Shown one piece after another: positions 1 to 11,660 of a stretch of DNA of 64,000 nt (the stretch's first letter is position 1; each line of letters starts with the position of its first letter). The stretch spans positions 8,268,501-8,332,500 of the forward strand of contig NC_051101.1 of the NCBI RefSeq assembly GCF_901709675.1. The letters are read 5' to 3'. The notes under the pieces were generated by a model. The model was not told the origin of the DNA and did no database searches. It saw nothing but the letters and a program-made list of their open reading frames with translations. Source of the DNA: Syngnathus acus (lineage: Eukaryota > Chordata > Actinopteri > Syngnathiformes > Syngnathidae). A program made the translations under genes and the position numbers.

Positions 1-3000
1 AAAAGGTGCTGGCTTTATTGCAAATAAGGATGGCTGTGAATATATAGTCATGTCATTGCTCTCTGTTCTCGTCATGCTTTGAGGATTAATTGAATCTGTG
101 TAGATTGCGATCATGGTAAATCAATAGAAAAGAGTCCAGCTTCAGGGGTGATGACGTATGAGGATTCATTTCACTGTTTACCAAGGAAATGTGTTATAAA
201 ATAGGTGAAAAATGTTCCCCAGTGGAAATGTCTGTGTCTGCTGGTTTTGAAGAAATGCGACATGTTATCTCCGGAGTGGAATATTAATTGCTGCAATTAT
301 TCAAATATGCAGCGAGCTCCTGTCTTCATTTATGTTTACAAAAGACAAGATGCAGCAAGTGAAAAGTTATTTGCTTCTTCATTCATTGTACATAAATCAG
401 CATCATATTATGACAATCAGTGCAAAGCATTCCATGAAAAAAATTTAACCTGAAGTACAGCAAACTCCCTCTATTTGTGGGAGGAAAGAGGCCATGCTGG
501 CCCATAAATGGCAAAAATCCACATGCAACTGACGGCCATTGCAATAACATGAAATGATATTATTTGATTTATTTGTTTATTTATTTATTTTAACGGGTTT
601 TTTTTTTCTTCAATAAACACAGTTTAAATGAATTAGTTTGTGGAGCAACGTACAAATACAAATCAAAGCTATCTCATTTACCACCATAGTTATTTTTTTT
701 TCATTTGATTGTTTAGTATTTATCGCTGTTGTTTGAACAAATATTGACTGTAGTACCAAAGGTTAGTGATAGACTATGGCGTGCTCAAATTTAAGTACAA
801 TCCAAGGTACGTCATCACTCTTGTGATGGACCTGAGTCATGTACTGGGGATCCCTATCGACAGTTTCTCATTCTACCCTCACCTTAAACATTCTTAAACA
901 ATTGTATTTATGGTTGTGCTCTCTGAAACTCTTCAGGCCCTCTGCCATCTATTGAACTCAAGTCTGTGAATGGGTATTTCAGATTTATTTCTTTTTGGGC
1001 ACCTGGGAGTCGGAGAAAGAATTCCCATGTTGGCCAAGTGCAAATGTCTTTCTTTGAGATATGCTCTCTTTGGCCTCCCTTTTTTTTAACTGTTTTCTAA
1101 ACGGACTTTCTGTGAACAGTTTGCTCTCTTCCTCCTTCACCGTGTTGTGTTCTTCATGCATTTTTTAAAAGCAGTTGCTACATTCCACCGTGCACACCCA
1201 AACACACACCCGTTGATGCTTTCAGGCTAGTCAGCACCTGAATGTCAGTTATGGAAAGGAAAAGGTCCATGGACTTGCTCCTATTTGTTAACAAGGTTGG
1301 ATGACATGACCGCATTAATGTCAGTTTGGTGTAAATTCACTGTTAAGAACACAAAGCTTTGATGAAGCCATGATTAATAATTCATCGCAAATTTGCTCAA
1401 CTGTATGTGCATCTCAACCCGTTCCTCAGCACAACTGAAAAGAGCCAAATCAAATGTGAAATTTTATGAAGAAAATTTACTATGCGTGGAAATGTGATTG
1501 GCTGGCAGATTTTTTAACACAAGTAGATCATTGTCAGACACGCGTCACGGTTTTTATTCTGGCAACCACCCAACTTGGGTATTGAACCCATGCCATCGGC
1601 TTGAGAGTGCAGAGCAGCTAAAAGTTCAGACCACCACTTGGCTTTCTAACCATATTGGAAGATACGCAAAGCCTTTACAACAAACCGGCATCAGTTATAC
1701 ATAACTCTAAATTCAGGTGAGAAAAAACTTACAACCACTTCCTGCTTTGGCCATCATCATTTGGTATTGCCTGCTAATCCCCATCAAATCTTGCTCAACT
1801 TTCAGGGTTGAATTGTACGTGTTTGTTTGGATGTCCACCTGTTGTTACACTACTTGCGTGTACGGTCAAAGTATAAATCCTTGCCAAGACAGCAATCTGG
1901 TCTAAAAACACAGCACCAAATCCTTTAACCTTCAGAACGAGAGGGGGGTGGAAAACAAGCCAGTGGGCCCCACATGGTGAAGTAGAGGGAGAGAGACGGA
2001 CAAGACTTAGACCCCAACCAGACCAGGAGGCCACTGATAGTCATTCACCTCCATCCTCCTCAAGGCAGGAAAATGGATTTCTATTCCTGGTGGGCAGATA
2101 TCGCTGCTCGTGGTTCATAGCCCCCTTTCAGGGCCTGCAGTTAACATCGCAAGCTGATGTCAGGATGCAAACACTGATCAGAGTCGGCGAGATGGTTCCT
2201 GATGGCCTTGCAATCTGCCAAAGCTGTGATGACTGCTTTGCTGATAGCATCGCAGTAAATTCTATCACTGTCACTCTCTGTTTCTATCCTGAAGCACTGC
2301 GATGATGTGCTGGCACATGTGTATATTTGTGTGCTTTTTCCAGCTGTCTGTGACTGACAAGGTATTTGATGGCTTTGTGCTGGCTTGTTGTGCATTGAAG
2401 CTTAAAGTCTATCTTGTAGTTTCTTAAAATAATAAATAAAAGTTAGAATAACACTAATGACCACTCAAGTCCCTGTGGGGCGGTATCATTGTTTCTAAAT
2501 ACGTATGAAGTGGAAGGGGGGAAAAAAAATCTATGATATTTTTTAGACCAAGACTAGACTTTTGGAGGAAAGAGGATAAAAGGAGAAGCATTAATTATAA
2601 CTGTTGATAGTGTTACATGCTTGGAGCAGCATGAAACACTTCAATTTTATGTGTTTGCCAATATAGATAAAAGGTTCTCTGCAAGTCACAACCATTTACG
2701 TTTATCCTTGTTAACATATTCACTTTGTGCAATGTTCACTCACAATAAAACCAGATAAACATCATGTCCCATCCACTGGTGCAGGAGGCTATTCCATCCA
2801 CTGCATTACATTTCCAGTAGCAGGCAGTTTGCTTCATCCTCCATACCATTAGGGCCATTAATGTTGACAGGATCAATACCTGTGTTTTGGTCCCGGTCTC
2901 CCTGCCAGAGATAGCATGTCACTGCTGACAGACAAATATCAGTGCTCTGCAGTGGAACGGAGGGGAAGTCCAGATACCTTTCTGTTAAGATCATCTAACA

Positions 3001-6000
3001 TGGTATTGATTTGCCCTGTGCTAATCGTACATCAGAGCTGAATAAATGGCTCAGAGGCAAACCTTCCATTGTTCTTGACTGGGAGCTGTAATAAAAAAAG
3101 ACATTTCTTTCATTGCTTGTAACTTGGGGCAAGTCACGTAATCGGGCCTTGATGGGAAAAGGTCTGGTTAGATTGAACTCCGTCAAAGTGGTGTTTGGTA
3201 GTTTACTGATGATCGCATCCACTAAAGGAGAGAGGTGATAACATGCTAGGTGGTTTATGTTTTGGCAGTTGAGTTGTATCACGGTTTTGTTTATACACAA
3301 GATACACTAATTGATGATGAAAGCAAGCAATTTAAGGACTGTTGAGACAGTTATAGCCATAGAAGTATCGCCAATGAGTCTTATTACTTGAACATGACTT
3401 ACGTCCCATATTTATTTATTTGTATTTTTTTTTATGAAAAATAACGTACGGTCTTCTATTCAATTTTCAATACTGCTTATTCTGGTCACTGGGAGATATA
3501 GCTTCTTCCAGGTAACTTTGATGAGAGGTGTACTAATAATATACAACGTAAATATTATTAATAACATTTTGCATAATAATTATAATAATTAAAAATATAC
3601 CATATGCGTATATTTTCACATATATACTCCGAAAATAACAATAATAACCATGATAATATATCATAGCCAGTGTCGTTGCAACTCGTTCCTAAGCCCATTT
3701 GACGGACAGAACTGTGTTACTAAAATAAAATTTTCATATCACAAAACGAATGAACCGAACTTTTACAAATATGACCATTTATATCAGCATCCAAAGAGGC
3801 TGATGGATTTTTAAGCAGATGGAGAGAAATGGAGTCTGGCTGCTGTCAATATGGTTGGAAAGTGCCAAATGTAAAAAGAAAAAAATCACAACCCTTTAGC
3901 CTGCCACACACAACAATGATTTTCTCCGACAAAACCTGCTGACCGGTAAATTATTCATATCCACGCTATGAATAAATAAAGTAAACAGGCCCCACTCTCA
4001 GTCAACAAATCTAGGAAGTATTTGCCCATTTAATCATCAAATTTTAACAGAAGCTGCAACACATTTCCTAAGCACTCAGGACTCCTGGGACAGTTGCAAA
4101 CTTGATCAACTGCCAATAAGTAGCTGCGCTTGATTTTCATTCTTGTCTCATCTGATTCCTCCTCCTCTTATCAGGGCACAGACTCTCTTCTCCTCTGGTC
4201 TGGTCTGACTTTGTTGGGCCCTATACACATTCTCATCAATTTCCAATTACCACTGACAATCTTCCATTGCTGCAACATATATTATTAACTTTTTGAGACC
4301 AATAGCTCTAGATGAGTCACTTGGAGCAGCAAACCAGTGTTAAATGAATTTAATGTCACATATGCCTCTGAGTCCTGTTCCTAATAGTCCCATTCTCTAC
4401 ATGTAAATCACCTCCAGTCCCAGATCTTTGATTGCAGATCAATGGCTGTTTGCTTGCTTTCAACATTCAGCATCAGTGAACCGCAACGCCACAAGGGCAA
4501 ATGTTGAACAGGGAATTTACAGGTTTGCTATCGAGCCCTTTGAAACAATAAAAATGCCAGTGAGCTATTAAACAAACAAGAGAATAAAGTGGTGGTTTGT
4601 GGACCAAGATTAACATGCTAGATATAACATTGAAAGGTGTAATTATTCTTTGCTGACACAAATGTTTAGCCTCCAGAGTGGAACAGTGTTTACCACAAAT
4701 ACAGCCACTTTTTAGCTTGCAAATTGGTTATATCATTCTGTTGTATAAAAAAACAGACACACACAAAGACTCTACCAGTCACTATGGTGCCAAATTATGA
4801 TTGCCAAACCTATTACTATAAAGATGAGACGAGTCGATAAAAATGTTTGTTTTTGAAATATTTAGAACTGTTACTATCCAGGCCTGCAGAGAAAATTGAG
4901 GACCATTTTAGCCCTTACTGCCAACTTCTGCCAACTTCTAACTGCAGAAATTATAGAAATCTCAACATTGAGCTGCCAATGTATTGAAGCCACAATATAG
5001 ATTCGGGGCCTTATTCATGTGTGTTGATTCGCAAACATTTTTGTGTGGACATCTGTGTGCGTGCATATGTGCCTGTGTGTGAATTTATGCGTTTATGGAT
5101 GTCCATTGATGTACATGCTTATGGTTGGCACGTGTGTGCATATACTGTGAGGTGTGTGGGTGTGGGCAAATGTGGTTCCGCCCGTGTCCATGTGCTTGTG
5201 TGTGCACTAGCTGGCATGTCAGCTGATGTCCCCAGTAATCCAGCAGTGGGCTTGTGGATTAGTAACAGGCTCCAGGGGATGGGAATCCCATTCCCGTTTA
5301 CAGCCCTCCCTGGCAAGAAGAAAGGGAGGGATGCCGTCTCTACACTACCTTCACACTGGTTGTTGCCTGAAGGTGTGCGTTCATGTGTGTGTATTTTGAG
5401 ATGTCAAATGGGTTGTATGATGAATGGCAAAAATTGGTTTCAAAACTTCTTTCTGCATTTTTAACAGATGCATCTATTTGGATGTATTTGGTTCTGCTCA
5501 TTCACAACAAGCTTCCATTTCCGTCATTATCTTGTGTAGTTCTTCAAGAGACTCATGCTGTCATTGTGAGAAAAAATCAAAAGCACTCCTTGTCTTCCAA
5601 AATCCTCATCAAAGCATGCTGTTATTGTGCCTTTGTGTTACTATTAAATCAACTGCACACACATACACATTCTCATCTCTGACCATGACCTGGCAACAAC
5701 ATGAAATTTCATCATGGTAGGATTTGTTTTGAAGTCATTGGAACAGCAACCACAAGAGCTGACCTCTTGAACTTTGAGATGCATCCTATCTCTTGTGTGT
5801 AACAATTTATGTGACACCTTCAATCCGAAGCTTGAGGAAAAAAATTGTGTGTGTTGTGTGTGTGTGCGTGCGTGTGTGCATGCGCACGTGTGTGTGTTGG
5901 CTGAGACTTGCAACTGGATAACACAACAAAAGAGCTGCGGTGGCAAGTCCCCACACAGACATTATATGTCAGCATGACGTGAGCTTGTCCCCACTGTACA

Positions 6001-8898
6001 AAGCCATCTTCATTCAGGGCACCTAACCAAGGTCAACCTGGATTAGCCGCTAGTAACCCTATCAGGTCCAGCACAATGACTACAAAGCCCAGTGACACTG
6101 GCTGTCAGCAGACTCTTTCTAGGCAACCCTAGAAGACCGACCCTTGGCTGAAGAGCCAACAGAGAGGTTTAGTCAATTTCGAATTCAACCCCCCCACCCT
6201 CTTTTTTTTTTTTGTCCCCTTTGCACCACCCTTTATTTACCTCTTTTGATTTTTAGTAATTTGTTTGGTTATCAATCAGTGTGCCTGTCAGAAAGGTCTT
6301 ACTGCATATGTCGTAATTTGTTTGATATACTACTAAGTCACTAGTCTTCCCTTTTGACTCCTTCTGGCAAGTATTATTTTCGAAATAATTTATTTTATTT
6401 ATGTATTATTATTTTATTTATTAATCAACTTTGCAGGCGTATTGAAAATGGAAAAGTCAAAGGATTTACTGCTTAGAGATGTTACCACTCAAAGCCAGAA
6501 CTCATGGGATTAATACTGTACTGTTATTTTTATGGTATTACGTCATTGCAACTCCATTTTACAAATATAATTTGCTGAATTTATGGTTAATACGATGGTC
6601 ACTTTCAATATGGCGAACGGAAAAGGGCCTCAAGCAGGGCAAAATGGCACGCTTGGGCCCGCCGATAAAAACGGATGTGGGTGGGTATAATTTCAAACTA
6701 TATAGCAACAATAAGGTTTGCGTTTTCCATCATGATTGGCACACATTTTTGCCCTTATTTACAAACAACCAAATCACACTCCCACTAACGGGAGATTTAG
6801 AGCCTTCAATGCAGCATGTCTTAGGAATGATGCTGGAAGTTTGAGAATCTTGAGGAAAAAGGACCATCCAAGCAAAGGGAGAACATACAAACTCCAACAG
6901 AGATTTAAACACTAATAACCTGACTGTGGGGCAGATGTGTTAACCACAAATGCGCCATGCTGCCACTTTGTGGTCAATGCACACAAACGTGCTTCACATA
7001 AAGACGGCCCCTGGCACTGACATGTTTATACTTGGCCAACAAAATGAGTCACTATAGGAAAAACAACATGTGCTTTAGCTACAAGTGGAGTTGCTGTTTG
7101 TCTGTTTTTGGATTACACTTCAAGCACATCGGTTCACAGTTGCACTTTGTTCACTGAGAACTGTTTCCTCAACATCCATGTTAGTGAGGAGCATGTTAAA
7201 CAAATCAAACCCTAAGACAGCACTGCTTTTTGATTTTTTTTTCAGAGCCAGGATAAACAAGAACAACAGCAACAACAGAGCGAGCGGCATAACATCTTCG
7301 AGGTAACGTGGCAACCGATGTTCTGCACTTCAGCACATCAGAGGCGCCCCATGTTTCAATCGCCCTTAAGGTACCCGTTTACAAAGTGATACAGCTTAGG
7401 GTTTTTTAACTCGGGGCGAGGGGCTGATTTGAACCCCCTTCTGCTGCCAAGCGCATGGACGGCTGCTGATTAGAAAGAGGGTTGGCAGCAGTGGGCAGAT
7501 GCCAGGCGGGAAGAGAAATAGCGGTCTGTCCTCAGTCTTCCTCCCTTATTGACCCATCCCCCACAAAACCCACAGGGGGAGGGATCAATTGCAAATGTAT
7601 CACAATGCATTAGATGGGACTTTTCTGTAAAGACGGATATTTTTTGCAAGGTTTGAGAATTTTTTCTATTGATTGCAAGAATTTTCTGGAGTGTAAGGAT
7701 GACACGGCAAAGGTTCCACAATATTGGGATCACAATGGCGTGTTGCTCCTTCATCTGCATGCCCACACATACACTTGATCACAAAACCTACATGCAGCGT
7801 ATTGTGTTCAATTTTGGTATAGTGAACACTCATAAAGCAAAAACAAAAGACATTTTTATTTTTTTTAGCCTTCTTGATTTCCTAAAAATCATCAAGGTAA
7901 TTTTTTATGTGATTGAAATAATTCATAGACTTTTTCTTGGTATCGGGACAAACTGAATGTACTGTACTGCTCCAATCAGCAGCACTGCCATAATGAGAAT
8001 CATTAATGTGAACATGACAAGCTTGGGCCTTAATCATATTGTTATATTCTGGTACTGATTTAAAAGCAGCACAATAAAACTACATAGCTGTACAAGTCTT
8101 TTACAAACTATAACCTCACTTTTTCCCATGTTGTCAATGTATTATAATCTAATAACTAAATTAATCTGAGGTTTATAAAATAAAAAAGACAAATCAATAT
8201 CAAAAACCATACATTAAACATTGTAAATAAGTAGGAAATTGGGCTTTAATGTAGTTGATCAGTCATTTGTAATAAGCCAACTCATATTTTGAAATTATTT
8301 CATTTTATAGTCTGCTGGGAGCTAAAAGAAAATCAATATGGGTATTTAGGAATAATCTTTTTTTTCCCCATAGGTGTCTGCTAGGTACACATAGGTAATC
8401 ACAGCTGAGCAAAAGACAAGCAAAGACACAACATTTTTAAAGAGTGAGCTTCTAATCTTTATTTTAAAAAACTTGACTTTAATTTTAATGTGCATGGCTT
8501 TTTGTTTCCTATTGTATGCAATACCATGATTGTGCATGACTGGCCTCCAAATTCGACAAACATTTGAATTTCAGAATCATCTAATTGACAATAAAATAGT
8601 TTTACAGTCAATATAAGATACAAAGTCACACAGGTAGTTTACCTAATTTTGTATCCCAATGTGGCTGTCTCACTGTCGACACCGATTTACTTGAGCTTTC
8701 CTTCTTCCTGCCTTTACTGTCTCTAAATTCTGCACTGTCTTTGTTGATCTCTCTGTCTCCCCCACCGTCTGTCTGTCTATCTGTCCATCTCTCCATCTCT
8801 TCTCTCGCATCTCGTATATCTCCATCAGGCAGGGACGAAAATATCTGAGGAGCTGCAGTCTGACCGAAACTGAGACCTGGAATGTACTCCTATACTGT
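1..8898. other. Upstream intergenic DNA
   Basis: No gene is supported. The region is AT-rich unique sequence with degenerate GT-rich stretches at about 5030-5210 and 5845-5900, short T-runs, and the decayed SINE at 6738-6965. A tRNA-like trace on the minus strand near 1550-1650 (GGGTTCAATACCC as a possible B box) and a similar one near 7420-7450 may be further SINE remnants. Reading frames of 60-150 codons occur but have no recognisable homology. Confidence 0.6.
6738..6965 (-). mobile_element. Strongly decayed tRNA-derived SINE
   Basis: On the minus strand this reads TGGCAGCATGGCGCATTTGTGG, then CACATCTGCCCCACAGT, GTTTAAATCTCTG and GGAGTTTGTATGTTCTCCC. These are recognisable but heavily substituted versions of the SINE head, B box and body seen at 21671-21975. 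Later body segments such as GACATGCTG near 6810 are also present. It is older than the copies at 18.8 and 21.7 kb. Confidence 0.6.
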
Positions 8899-8957
8899 CA
8901 CACAAACACACACACACACACGCACACGCACACGCACGCACACACACACACACACAC

Positions 8958-8991
<34 letters not shown>
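8899..8991. repeat. (CA)n microsatellite, imperfect
   Basis: CA dinucleotide run with several CG interruptions (CGCACACGCACACGCACG near 8921), typical of an ageing CA repeat. It is one of a pair, separated by about 90 bp of unique sequence from the longer run downstream. Confidence 0.97.
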
Positions 8992-8993
<2 letters not shown>

Positions 8994-9075
8994 ATGTGCT
9001 ACACAACTGGCGGACAGGTGCACCTCCAAACTGACAATATAGCCTACTAATGGTTACTCACTCGCACACACATAA

Positions 9076-9081
<6 letters not shown>

Positions 9082-9163
<82 letters not shown>
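9082..9163. repeat. (AC)n microsatellite
   Basis: Nearly pure AC run, interrupted only at its 3' end by GCACACG. It lies about 2.3 kb upstream of the irx2a coding start. A translated reading frame over it on the minus strand is only Cys-Val repeats and is not a gene. Confidence 0.97.
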
Positions 9164-10179
9164 TCTCAAAGCACTCACGTGCAAACTCCTGTCCACGCTC
9201 CATGTTTGGCCTGTAGTCTATGAATAGAGGAGACAGTGCCCCCTGGTGCGGACACAACAGTACTCCTTGACATCCATATCCCGATTAATTTGGAATTCAA
9301 TTCAAAATGTAATTATCCATAACTTACAAAAAAATATTATGCTGCTTTTTGGGGGGATTGTCTATCTGTCTTATTGTGTTACAGCACCTTACTGAAATAT
9401 TCCCACTGTGGGACATTTGAGTATATCAAGGCGTATTCTATTATAAATACAGAGAAAGCATAAAAAATTATCTTCACAAAGTGTCATATTTGTTATAGAA
9501 TTTGCATTTCATCGTTGTGCAGTATATTTTATATTATGTGAGTGTATTATATGTTTGTCAAGACGCTGTCACAAGCTGTTTTATTAGTAAAAAAAAAAAC
9601 ACATCGGGTATGTTTATAGAAATGGGTCAACATAGTTAATCACTGAGTGGTGTGAGTGAATGAACTGAGTCAACATTGATAAAATCAGGATCTCATTGTG
9701 GGTTTTTTTGTAGCATTTTCTTGTGGAAATCATCATCATCGCAGTTGTCAATTTAGGGGTGTGGTAGCCCCATCTACCTTTGTGTGCAACAATTAGTACT
9801 GCTTTAGTGCATTAATGTAGACAGAAATTAGGCTACACCCTTAATTTTGTCCTTTGTGCATAATATGATGAAACACGTCTTTGTGTGAGTAATATTTAAT
9901 GATTTCTCTTATAGTGTACTTTTCGTTCAGTGTAGCAGAAGCTTTGTGTTCGAGAGTTACTTGTCATTGTTGCCAGCAGGCAAACTGCACTGTATTTATT
10001 TAAATAACGGCTGTTTGCTGTTTACAAGTCTGCTAGACCACAATGCACTGGGGGGGACAAGGACCTGATGGATGAATACTGATGAGGAAGACTGCTTGGC
10101 CACTCTCTTCATTAGTTAGTTGCCACCTTGAGTGCTGTCCGAGGCTGCCTCAGGTTACATCTCCCACAGAGGTCATAAT
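9164..10179. other. Intergenic DNA just upstream of the CpG-rich promoter
   Basis: Mostly AT-rich unique sequence with no gene. GTGTTACAGCACC and ATTTAAATAACGG occur, but no organised motif cluster was recognised. It may contain proximal irx2a regulatory sequence. Confidence 0.5.
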
Positions 10180-11420
10180 GCCTTTAATCACAATAATAAA
10201 CGACGACTTTGCGCGTGGACAAGTTCAAAGAGCACATACATGAATGCAGGCACGAACGCGCACGCACTCACACACAAAAGATGTAGTGCGCAAAAACTTT
10301 TGTGACTTTTTGCACATACGATTGGATTATGAAACGAATTTATCAAACAATTTTAAAACGCTTCTGCTAATAAATGCATCAGTGGTGATTATGGTGAAAC
10401 TGACATGACATGAGACTGAAAATATGGAACAAATGGAGGAGCCATGAACGCAGGGACGCCTCCCTATTGCACAATACTCAAGAGACGCGCGCGCACTGGA
10501 CGTAGCGCGCACTGGACGTGGCGTGTACGTGGACCAGCTGCAAGTTTTCATTTTATAGCTTAGCTGCCATTAACATCGCCTTTCACTCGCTCGCGCGCGC
10601 TCTCTCTCTCACTTGTAGTTCTCAGTGTCAATTAAGATACATTTGGATTAGTTTGAATCCTGCAGACTATCGAACTGAGTAAACAATAGAGCAAGACAAG
10701 TCGTTTAAAAATTTGTTTTAAAGGTTGTTTAAAAGGCCTGTGGTGAAAACAGTTCGTCTATATTAACATTTGTTATTATAAAAATTGGGTATGATCATAG
10801 TAATTGAAAAAAAAATCAAAATATGTTTGAGTGCCTCCGTTTCTGTGGATCACCTGGTTTGCATTAACGAATTGAGGTATGTCTGGTTTTGTTTAAGACA
10901 AAAAGTAAATTCCGAGAAAGAGCACAGACCACGTGCTGGCTGCAGCCCTGCATTTCTTGCAGTGGGCACTTTTTTTTGTTCCGAGACTCTTTTCGAGGCA
11001 AAAGGGGGCGGGTTGGATATTCAGATGAGCCGGAGTGACAGCTCCAGTTCCCCCCAATGCCGCGTGTGTGTATATGTGTGCGCGCGCGCATGTGTGTGTG
11101 TCCAACTCCATCGGCTCCTTCCCTTCCAACTCCCCACATAGCGCTGCGTACTAAAAACACCGGACGCTAGGGGATCAAGACGCGCGCCACCCAGCCTCTA
11201 TTGGGCTCTTTGACAAACCTTACGGTGTTTTGCCACAAAGGGGGCTTTGGAGGGTAGACTTTTTTAGGGGGGGTTCAATTATTTCACTGTCTGATGTGAC
11301 TGTTTGCACCGCCGGTTATTGAGTCGATTGTTACCCGCCCTGTGCGCATTCCCCCTTCCCCTTGTGCGCCTTTTCCCCTCCTAACGCGTTTGGATCGGCT
11401 GTCTACCCCCACGCGCACCC
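10180..11420 (+). promoter_or_regulatory. irx2a: CpG-rich promoter and 5' UTR region of irx2a
   Basis: CpG density rises sharply here against AT-rich flanks, with CGCGCGCGC runs near 10591 and 11081. A GC box GGGGGCGGG lies at 11004-11012 and an inverted CCAAT (ATTGG) at 11200-11204, about 220 bp before the ATG. I see no TATA box at a suitable distance, so a dispersed CpG-island promoter is likely, with transcription probably starting between about 11230 and 11340. The start site is not determined. In mammals a divergent transcript lies next to IRX2; a bidirectional promoter is possible here, but I see no homologous reading frame on the minus strand. Confidence 0.6.
11061..11101. promoter_or_regulatory. 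Alternating purine/pyrimidine tract in the irx2a promoter (Z-DNA-prone)
   Basis: Forty-one bases alternate pyrimidine and purine without a break, made of TG, CG and a few TA/CA steps, with the CG block CGCGCGCGCA at 11081-11090 at its centre. Such tracts are among the sequences most prone to form left-handed DNA under negative supercoiling, as occurs behind a moving polymerase. It lies 320-360 bp before the start codon and about 50 bp after the GC box. Whether it acts or is only a degenerating GT microsatellite is unknown. Confidence 0.6.
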
Positions 11421-11660
11421 ATGTCTTATCCTCAGGGTTACCTCTACCAGCCCCCGGGCTCGCTGGCTCTGTATTCGTGTCCGGCTTATGGGGCCTCGGC
11501 TCTGGCCGCTCCACGGAATGAAGATCTGGCGAGGTCGTCTTCCGGCTCAGCATTTAGCCCGTACCCTGGATCGGCGGCTTTTTCCGCCTCGGCCAGCTCG
11601 GGCTTCTCCAGTCCGCTGTCATACTCCACGGACCCTGCCACGGGATTCCCATCGTACATG
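11421..11660 (+). CDS. irx2a: irx2a coding exon 1 (N-terminal 80 residues)
   Basis: This exon encodes exactly 80 codons, from [10 protein letters not shown] to GFPSYM, and ends in phase 0 at a GTAAAA donor (11661). The segment [18 protein letters not shown] is the hallmark of Irx2 and is absent from Irx1 and Irx3 N-termini. Mammalian IRX2 carries a short alanine run just before GFPSYM; this copy has [12 protein letters not shown] and no alanine run there. The reading frame continues into the intron only to 11684 and stops, which supports the splice. An overlapping 100-codon frame starting at 11362 has no homology and is a GC-content shadow. Confidence 0.93.

Noticed and set aside
1795-2395. 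Overlapping short frames on both strands near 2 kb
   Set aside because: No homology, no shared frame, and the lengths fit chance.
5021-5464. 147-codon open reading frame
   Set aside because: Its sequence derives from degenerate GT-rich DNA (Cys, Val, His-rich product) and matches no domain I recognise; overlapping frames on both strands are equally open.
8899-9163. CRISPR-like or satellite array
   Set aside because: Simple CA dinucleotide repeats with no spacers; ordinary vertebrate microsatellites.
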